A DNA stretch of 16,901 nt from Candidatus Zixiibacteriota bacterium (lineage in GTDB: Bacteria; Zixibacteria; MSB-5A5; SM1-73): the NCBI GenBank assembly GCA_020341875.1, contig CP070839.1, forward strand, positions 70,461-87,361, written 5' to 3'. Positions 6,994 to 12,682 of the stretch are shown piece after piece. Every line of letters begins with the position of its first letter. Positions within the stretch are counted from its first letter, which is position 1. Below the pieces are notes generated by a model. That model made no database searches, was not told where the DNA came from, and worked only from the letters and a program-made list of their open reading frames with translations. The position numbers and the translations under genes were made by a program.

Positions 6994-7067
6994 TAAGAGT
7001 GGTGTCAAGGTTGTGCTGCGGCTGCGTGGGCCTCCGCTCGGGTTTTCTCAAAAAGTCAAAATTCTGC

Positions 7068-7095
7068 TTGAGTTGGAACGGCAATTAGTTATATT
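7068..7095 (+). promoter_or_regulatory. candidate promoter for the sensory hydrogenase/Nfn region
   Basis: TTGAGT (7068-7073), 16-nt spacer, TATATT (7090-7095), about 65 nt before the first gene. It is weaker than the two promoters at 424 and 1709 and lacks their conserved spacer. It is the best candidate found upstream of the whole plus-strand gene run. Confidence 0.4.
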
Positions 7096-7164
7096 AATCG
7101 GTCGCAATTGAGGAATTCGAATGGACCGGCTATCTAATCATTTCAGAACAGGGAGTAGATGAAG

Positions 7165-7716
7165 ATGCCTGAATGCCAACACCAGTGGGAAATGACCAAT
7201 ATACAGTTCGGCTTCGTAGCATTCGAGAAATGCTTTCACTGCAATGATCTGAGAACTTACTTTTCCGCAGAGGACAATCCCATTCTGGGGGACAAGTACC
7301 GGGAGGGTGACCATTACTGGAGCAGGGTGGAAAACGCCCAGACCTTCACCTTTGATCTGAAGTGCACCCAGTGCAATCACACGGAGAAGTTCAACGACCT
7401 GATGGGGCTCTTGCACTGCACCGGATGCCTGCCCGATTGTGAGGTGGAGATCATGCGGAATAAGTTGGAAGCCGAAAAGACCTGGATCGTGGTTGGGTTC
7501 GGCTTTCTCCCGCAGGCAAAGACCGAGCCCATCCCCCCGCGCAAGCTGGATATGCTCACCGATTACTTCAATCAGAGGAGAGATACCTCCCGCTCTAAGA
7601 TCAAGGTGGTCCCGTTCAATCTAATCGGTGATCTTGCTCGCTGCAAAGGCGACTTCATTCATGACGTAGGCATGCTTTCCCTGGAACCGCCACCGGGCAG
7701 AAAATCTCCATTTTAA
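7165..7716 (+). CDS. cysteine-rich putative zinc-ribbon protein of unknown function
   Basis: A 183-residue soluble protein that I do not recognise. It has paired cysteines typical of zinc or Fe-S sites: C23-x2-C26 (EKCFHCNDL), C67-x2-C70 (LKCTQCNH), C85-x2-C88-x3-C92 (HCTGCLPDC), plus C4 and C160. The hydrophobic strand WIVVGFGF at 107-114 suggests a compact fold; the C-terminal third is basic and Pro-rich. There is no signal peptide or membrane segment. Start choice: GGGAG (7151-7155) is 9 nt from ATG 7165 but only 3 nt from ATG 7159, so 7165 is preferred; the difference is two residues. It is 45 nt upstream of the DRTGG gene in the same direction, so it may be the first member of the redox-sensing cluster. 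Confidence 0.7.
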   Translation: MPECQHQWEMTNIQFGFVAFEKCFHCNDLRTYFSAEDNPILGDKYREGDHYWSRVENAQTFTFDLKCTQCNHTEKFNDLMGLLHCTGCLPDCEVEIMRNKLEAEKTWIVVGFGFLPQAKTEPIPPRKLDMLTDYFNQRRDTSRSKIKVVPFNLIGDLARCKGDFIHDVGMLSLEPPPGRKSPF

Positions 7717-7761
7717 TCGTAACCTAAGCTCAAGTTAAAAAAGTCAAGCAGGAGAACTTTC

Positions 7762-8097
7762 ATGACCACCCAAGACTTGATTGAGAAGATCGGACTCAAA
7801 GCTTTAAGCAAGTTTGAACACCGGGACGTGGATGGCGTTTTCGTCTCGGATATGTTAAGCGACGTCATGGCCGGCGCAAAATCCAGCAACCTCTGGCTTA
7901 CCATCCAGACCCACAAGAGCATCGTGCCGGCGGCCAACTTAGTGGACGTCTCCGCGGTGATCATCACCAGCGGAAAGGAGGTCCCCCAGGATACGGTGGA
8001 TCTGGCCAGCAAGTATAACATCGCCATCCTGTCCAGCGACCTGGCCACCTTCGAGTTAGTGGGAAGGCTTTACGGGCTGGGTTTGGGGAGCAAGTAG
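7762..8097 (+). CDS. stand-alone DRTGG-domain protein
   Basis: A 111-residue cytoplasmic protein made of a single DRTGG-type domain. The core is GVFVSDMLSDVMAG (25-38), with LWLTIQTHKSIVPAA and later IAILSSDLATFELVGRLY. DRTGG domains bind small ligands, possibly nucleotides, in phosphotransacetylase and pyrophosphatase relatives, and small versions recur beside [FeFe]-hydrogenase genes. GGAG lies 7 nt before ATG 7762. It is a paralogue of the N-terminal half of the next gene (shared SDxxSDV and LLS/ILS motifs). The 107-nt gap to the next gene holds no other gene. Its role in the cluster is presumably regulatory, by inference from context. Confidence 0.8.
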   Translation: MTTQDLIEKIGLKALSKFEHRDVDGVFVSDMLSDVMAGAKSSNLWLTIQTHKSIVPAANLVDVSAVIITSGKEVPQDTVDLASKYNIAILSSDLATFELVGRLYGLGLGSK

Positions 8098-8204
8098 CGG
8101 ATTTCAATATCGGTTAGAGGTATTCTCGAGCGGGTCCGAACGAAAGGAACCGCCGCAGGGTTTTAACCGTCGCCAGAAGCGGGGCAAGGGTCGTGGAGAT
8201 AAGA

Positions 8205-8990
8205 ATGATCAAAGATGTGTTGCAGGCCACCGTGATCGAGGGTGAAGACAAACTCGACACCACGGTCAACCGGGTGTACGCTTCTGACCTGATGAGCGAC
8301 GTTTTGGCCTTTGGCCGGCCCTATTCAATCCTCTTCACCGGACTGGCCACCCAGCAGGCGGTCATCTCCGCACACATGGCAGAGTTCAAAGGGGTCTGCT
8401 TCGTTCGCGGCAAGATACCGAAGGATGGTGCCAAGGAGTTCGCCAAAGAAAACGACCTGGTTCTGCTCTCGACCGAGATGGACATGTACGATGCCTGCGT
8501 AAGGATAGAATCGGCCAGGAGGGGAGAGGACGCGAGTCTCAAAGCCGGACCAGCCGCCGCAAAAACCGAGAAGATGCTCTTGGGCCATGAGCTTTTAATC
8601 GAAGGAAGCGATTTCGCCAACGCAGGGATGGCATCCACCAAGCTGAAGGCCATTCTAAAGAAAATCGGATTCGATCCCAAGCTGGTGCGAAGGGTTGCCA
8701 TCTCCACCTACGAAGGAGAGATGAACGTGGTGATGCACGCCCAGAGAGCCAAGGTCAAGCTGGCGGTAACCCCGGGACTGATCGAGGTGGTAATCGACGA
8801 CGAAGGCAAAGGCATCCCGGACGTGGATTTGGCCATGCAGAAGGGATATACCACCGCCACCGAGGAGATGAGAGCCATGGGGTTCGGGTCTGGGATGGGA
8901 CTGCCCAACATAAAGAAGAATTCGGACGAGTTGGACATTACCAGCGAGGTGGGAAAGGGAACCACGCTGCGGATGAAGTTCTATACTTAG
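8205..8990 (+). CDS. DRTGG domain fused to RsbW-like HATPase
   Basis: A 261-residue two-domain cytoplasmic protein. Residues 1-105 are a DRTGG domain (RVYASDLMSDVLAFG, 23-37). Residues 125-261 are a GHKL ATPase of the anti-sigma/serine kinase RsbW type: N-box E170-x3-N174, G1 DDEGKGIPD (198-206), G2 GFGSGMGL (226-233) and GKGTTLRM. The phospho-accepting His box of a two-component kinase is absent. RsbW-like proteins phosphorylate or sequester partner proteins, so this may turn a DRTGG-bound signal or the hydrogenase-like neighbour's redox state into an output. Start choice: ATG 8205 has GGAG 6 nt upstream; GTG 8193 does not. Stand-alone versions of both domains accompany sensory [FeFe]-hydrogenases in other anaerobes; here they are fused. 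Confidence 0.85.
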   Translation: MIKDVLQATVIEGEDKLDTTVNRVYASDLMSDVLAFGRPYSILFTGLATQQAVISAHMAEFKGVCFVRGKIPKDGAKEFAKENDLVLLSTEMDMYDACVRIESARRGEDASLKAGPAAAKTEKMLLGHELLIEGSDFANAGMASTKLKAILKKIGFDPKLVRRVAISTYEGEMNVVMHAQRAKVKLAVTPGLIEVVIDDEGKGIPDVDLAMQKGYTTATEEMRAMGFGSGMGLPNIKKNSDELDITSEVGKGTTLRMKFYT

Positions 8991-9022
8991 CAGGTCGTAT
9001 CTGAAAGGAGCGGTAAGGCAAA

Positions 9023-10291
9023 TTGACGCAGTTCTATCATGCTCATAAGGTGGTTCTTGATAAGTGCCGTGGACACATGAACTGCATGCGCCACTGTCCC
9101 ACCCAAGCCATCCGGGTGAGAGGAGGCAAGGCGGTGATGTCCGAGGAGCTGTGCGTCGATTGTGGCTCCTGCATATCCGTGTGCCCCGCCGGGGCCATTG
9201 CTCCGGATACCGATGACGTAACCGATGTATCCCATTTTCGACGGAAGGTGGCAGTCCCCTCCCCGGTGCTATATTCGCAGTTTGACTCGAGCGTTCATCC
9301 TTACATCATCCATATGGCCTTCAAAGAGCTTGGCTTCGACGAGGTGGTGGACGTCAGCGCCTCCTCCGCTGCGCTGGCCAGGACTCTGGTCAAGCATATG
9401 GAGAGATACCAGGGTCGACTTCCTTTGATTTCGTCCCATTGTCCGTCCATGCTCAGGCTCATTCAGGTGAAATACCCCGATTTGGTCGAGCTGGTGGTGC
9501 CTCTCGACGTACCCAGGGAGGTTACGGCGCGTGAGATCAAGAAAAAGCTGCCAGCCAGGTTGGGGCTCAAACCGGAAGACATCGGGATAATTTACGTAGC
9601 ACCCTGCCCGGCGAAGATCGTCTCCATCAAGCAGCCGGTGGAGAAAACCAGAACCTGGTTTGACGGGGTGGTTTCAATTAACGACGTCTATTCCGTGTTG
9701 CTGCCCCACGTTGTGGCGATAAAAGAGACCTTTGACGAGAGTCAGGTGCCGGAGGATTTTGCCTTCAATGCCGGCTGGGCCACGCTCGGAGGCATAACCC
9801 GGGCGGTACAGATGGAGAACTGGCTGGCCGTTTCGGGGCTTGACCACGTGATGCAGATACTGGACGATATTGAGAATTCGCGGCTGCGGAACGTCGATTT
9901 CGTGGAAGCCATGGCATGTATGCTGGGTTGCATAGGTGGGAGCCTCAACGTGGAGAATCCTTACGTCGCCCGAACCAATAGCATTAAGCAAAGGTTTAAG
10001 TATGAAGATCCAATAAGAGTCGATGATGAGGACATTGAGCGCAAATTGAAGGCAAGATACTATTTCCTGGAGAATCCGATCCTGCCCCGTCCAACCAAAT
10101 ACTTTGACACCGATTTAGAGACCTCGATTAAGAGAATGAAGGAAAGGAAGAGGGTTTACCAGAAGCTTCGCCAGACCGACTGCGGTTGCTGCGGAGCGCC
10201 CACCTGCATGGCCTTTGCCGAGGATTTTGTCAGGGGAGAGGCGAAACTCACCGACTGCATCTTCCTGGCCCAGAAAGGGGAGGAAGAATGA
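9023..10291 (+). CDS. putative sensory [FeFe]-hydrogenase-like protein (HydS, group C/D type)
   Basis: A 422-residue cytoplasmic iron-sulfur protein. It begins with two ferredoxin-type cluster sites: C15-H18-C21-C25, where His replaces the usual second Cys, and C44-C47-C50-C54. The H-cluster domain follows with all four ligands: L1 SSHCPS (H139, C140), L2 APCPAK (C195) and L3 ACMLGC (C299, C303). The first Cys of canonical TSCCP, the proton relay, is His139. A C-terminal Fe-S domain has C387, C389/C390, C395 and C412 (CGCCGAPTC then DC). The ENPYVAR after L3 matches putative H2-sensing hydrogenases rather than catalytic HydA. The start is a TTG at 9023 with AAGG 4 nt and AAGGAG 12 nt upstream; no better start precedes C15. 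Its stop overlaps the NuoE-like start by 4 nt. No HydEFG maturases are in the window. Confidence 0.85.
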   Translation: MTQFYHAHKVVLDKCRGHMNCMRHCPTQAIRVRGGKAVMSEELCVDCGSCISVCPAGAIAPDTDDVTDVSHFRRKVAVPSPVLYSQFDSSVHPYIIHMAFKELGFDEVVDVSASSAALARTLVKHMERYQGRLPLISSHCPSMLRLIQVKYPDLVELVVPLDVPREVTAREIKKKLPARLGLKPEDIGIIYVAPCPAKIVSIKQPVEKTRTWFDGVVSINDVYSVLLPHVVAIKETFDESQVPEDFAFNAGWATLGGITRAVQMENWLAVSGLDHVMQILDDIENSRLRNVDFVEAMACMLGCIGGSLNVENPYVARTNSIKQRFKYEDPIRVDDEDIERKLKARYYFLENPILPRPTKYFDTDLETSIKRMKERKRVYQKLRQTDCGCCGAPTCMAFAEDFVRGEAKLTDCIFLAQKGEEE

Positions 10292-10785
10292 CCAAGAAAC
10301 GGACCGCCCGGAGAAGGAGCGGAAAGGACCCAGCAAGGGATAAACATTTCGCCCGAATATTCTCAGAATTCAGAGGCGAAGAGGGCGATCTGATTCCCAT
10401 CCTGCAGAAGACTCAGGAGAGGTTTGGATTCATCCCCAGGGAGGCGGTCAGGCGAATCGCACGATTCCTGAAGATCTCGGAAAACCAGATCTACGGCGTG
10501 GCTTCGTTCTATTCTCAGTTTCGATTCACCGCACCGGGCAGAAACTCGATCAAAGTCTGCTTGGGGACAGCCTGCCACGTTAGGGGCGGGCAGATCCTGT
10601 GTGATGCGGTGGAGAGGGAACTCGACTTAAAGCCGGGCGGAACCACCGAGGACCGGCGATACGACTTGGAGAGGGTGGCCTGTCTGGGATGCTGCGCCCT
10701 GGCGCCGGTGGTGCAGGTCAACGCCGACATCCACAGCCGGATGACCGTTATTCGTTTGAAGGAAACCTTGGATAAATATGAGTGA
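10288..10785 (+). CDS. NuoE/HydC-like [2Fe-2S] subunit
   Basis: A 165-residue thioredoxin-like ferredoxin subunit, homologous to NuoE of complex I and to HydC/HndA of multimeric hydrogenases, which passes electrons next to the flavin subunit. The N-terminal helical part contains ILQKTQERFGFIP (38-50). Cluster ligands are C91 and C96 (CLGTAC) plus C132 and C136 (CLGCC). The first 18 residues are very basic (TKKRTARRR), an odd extension for the family. Start choice: ATG 10288 overlaps the upstream stop (ATGA) and follows GGGGAGGAAG; an earlier frame start at 10186 lies inside the hydrogenase-like gene. It overlaps the NuoF-like gene by 8 nt, showing tight coupling. Confidence 0.93.
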   Translation: MTKKRTARRRSGKDPARDKHFARIFSEFRGEEGDLIPILQKTQERFGFIPREAVRRIARFLKISENQIYGVASFYSQFRFTAPGRNSIKVCLGTACHVRGGQILCDAVERELDLKPGGTTEDRRYDLERVACLGCCALAPVVQVNADIHSRMTVIRLKETLDKYE

Positions 10786-12682
10786 TTTTGAAAAGAAAAG
10801 AAAACAGGCCCAGAAGAGATGGGATTCCCTGCAGGCCAGTAAGGTCCCGGTGATCTATATTGGCACCGCATCCTGCGGCACTGCTGCCGGAGCCATGGAG
10901 GTGCTGCAATCGGTCGACGAGACCCTGAAAAAGAACCGATTGAAGGCCAAGATCGTCCAGGTGGGGTGTATTGGACCGTGTTACCTGGAGCCTCTAATGG
11001 ACGTCGCGGTGCCCGGTCAGCCCCGGATAAGCTACGCCAATATGAACCAGCACAAGGCCAAGCGGGTGATCGAGTCGTATCTGGTCAAAGGTGATCCCTT
11101 CCTTCAGTTTGCCGTGGGGCACTTTGGAGACGAGGGATGGCAGTCGGGCAACGGAATCCCCAGATTCTTCGATCTCCCCATGCTAAAACCGCAGGTGAGG
11201 ATGGTGCTCAGAAACTGCGGGATAATCGATCCGGAGGAGATCGATCATTACATAGCCACCCAGGGATACGAAGGCATCATGAATGCCTTGAAGAAAGGGC
11301 CCGAGGCGGTCATCGCTGAGATTAAGGACGCGGGACTGCGCGGCAGGGGAGGGGCAGGATTTCCCGCCTATAAGAAGTGGGAGATATGCCGAGCCGCACC
11401 AGGTGAGACGAAATATATGATCTGCAATGCGGATGAGGGGGACCCCGGGGCGTTCATGAACCGGTCGCTGATCGAGGGCGACCCGCATGCAGTCCTGGAG
11501 GGGCTGTTGATCGCCGCCTATGCCATAGGCGCTTCGCATGGGTACATCTACATAAGAGCGGAATACCCCTTGGCCATCGCCCGTCTGAAAAAAGCCATAT
11601 CGCAGATGAGAGAATACGGCTTTTTGGGTGAGAATATCCAAAACTCAGCCTTCGATTTCGACATAACCATAAAGGAGGGAGCAGGAGCCTTCGTCTGTGG
11701 TGAGGAGACCGCGCTGATCGGCTCAATCGAAGGAAAACGCGGCATGCCCAAATCACGGCCTCCGTTTCCCGCAGTTTCAGGTCTTTACGGGATGCCCACC
11801 ATCATCAACAACGTTGAGACCCTGGGAACCCTTCCCAATATCCTTAGGAACGGAGCGTCCTGGTTCAAACAGTACGGCACACAGGGGAACCACGGCACCA
11901 AGACCTTCTCTTTGGTGGGAAAGATACGCCGTTCAGGCTTAATAGAGGTGCCTCTGGGAATGACCCTCAGGAAGATCATCTTTGACATAGGGGGCGGCTC
12001 GAACAAACCGTTCAAGGCGGTCCAGACCGGCGGGCCCTCCGGAGGATGTCTCTCCGAGGAGTTTCTGGATACGCCCATAGACTATGAGTCCCTGGCCGCG
12101 GCCGGTTCCATCATGGGGTCGGGGGGCTTGATCGTTATGGACGAGGATACCGGCGTGGTGGACGTGGCCCGCTATTTTCTCGACTTCACCCAGAAGGAAT
12201 CCTGCGGCAAATGCTCCCCCTGCCGGGTGGGAAGCAGGCACATGGTGGAGATTTTGGAGAGGATCACCAAAGGAGAGGGGCAGCCGGACGATCTGCCCAA
12301 GCTGGAGACTTTGGGTGAGACGGTCAGACGAGGATCGCTCTGCGGTCTGGGACAAACCGCTCCCAATCCGGTCTTGACCACCTTGCGCTACTTCCGGCCG
12401 GAGTACCTCTTGCACGTCAAGGAGAAGCACTGTCCGGCCACGGTGTGCAACGAGCTTATCGAATACCGGGTGATTCCAGACAAATGTACCGGATGCCAGC
12501 GCTGCGTGAACGTCTGCCCCACCGGGGCCATCACCGGGCCGAGGGCGGAGCCGCACAACCTGGATCCGTCAAAGTGCATAAAGTGCAGAGCCTGCTACGA
12601 GATATGTCGCTTCGACGCCATAGCCGGCGACGCTATCATCATCAGATCCAGGCGGAGAACCGCTGATGAGCAAGCGGAATGA
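10778..12682 (+). CDS. NuoF/HydB-like NAD(P)H-binding flavoprotein subunit
   Basis: A 634-residue cytoplasmic flavoprotein that would oxidise or reduce NAD(H) at FMN. The N-terminal thioredoxin-like domain has C33, C64 and C68. FMN/NADH-binding signatures follow: GLRGRGGAGFP (186-196), CNADEGDPGAF (216-226) and GAGAFVCGEETAL (301-313). Then a [4Fe-4S] site ESCGKCSPC (C476, C479, C482) with C522, a paired HCPATVC (C552, C557), and a C-terminal two-cluster ferredoxin (C570-C573-C576-C580 and C600-C603-C606-C610). The extra N- and C-terminal domains mark the HydB/HndC bifurcating type rather than NuoF of respiratory complex I. The start overlaps the NuoE-like gene by 8 nt; its Shine-Dalgarno is distant (AAGGA, 14 nt), implying coupling. 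It overlaps the NuoG-like gene by 17 nt. Confidence 0.94.
   Translation: MSDFEKKRKQAQKRWDSLQASKVPVIYIGTASCGTAAGAMEVLQSVDETLKKNRLKAKIVQVGCIGPCYLEPLMDVAVPGQPRISYANMNQHKAKRVIESYLVKGDPFLQFAVGHFGDEGWQSGNGIPRFFDLPMLKPQVRMVLRNCGIIDPEEIDHYIATQGYEGIMNALKKGPEAVIAEIKDAGLRGRGGAGFPAYKKWEICRAAPGETKYMICNADEGDPGAFMNRSLIEGDPHAVLEGLLIAAYAIGASHGYIYIRAEYPLAIARLKKAISQMREYGFLGENIQNSAFDFDITIKEGAGAFVCGEETALIGSIEGKRGMPKSRPPFPAVSGLYGMPTIINNVETLGTLPNILRNGASWFKQYGTQGNHGTKTFSLVGKIRRSGLIEVPLGMTLRKIIFDIGGGSNKPFKAVQTGGPSGGCLSEEFLDTPIDYESLAAAGSIMGSGGLIVMDEDTGVVDVARYFLDFTQKESCGKCSPCRVGSRHMVEILERITKGEGQPDDLPKLETLGETVRRGSLCGLGQTAPNPVLTTLRYFRPEYLLHVKEKHCPATVCNELIEYRVIPDKCTGCQRCVNVCPTGAITGPRAEPHNLDPSKCIKCRACYEICRFDAIAGDAIIIRSRRRTADEQAE

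Larger units (their letters stand above)
6680..7158. other. 480-nt non-coding region with four hairpins
   Basis: No open frame here looks like a gene on either strand; the frames present lack a ribosome site and any recognisable protein. It holds hairpins at 6737-6765, 6838-6860, 6889-6907 and 6967-6993 and a candidate promoter at 7068-7095. Spacing between the hairpins is 30-75 nt. The most likely readings are a cluster of dispersed palindromic repeats or a structured RNA. Confidence 0.6.

Noticed and set aside
6563..7084. Minus-strand open frames of 173 and 84 codons over the gap after the oligopeptidase
   Set aside because: They have no ribosome site, no recognisable protein and run through several hairpins; treated as non-coding.
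9023..10291. Ordinary catalytic [FeFe]-hydrogenase (HydA)
   Set aside because: The TSCCP and GGGQP-type motifs of catalytic enzymes are changed to SSHCP and GGSLNVENP, and the C-terminal Fe-S domain fits sensory types.
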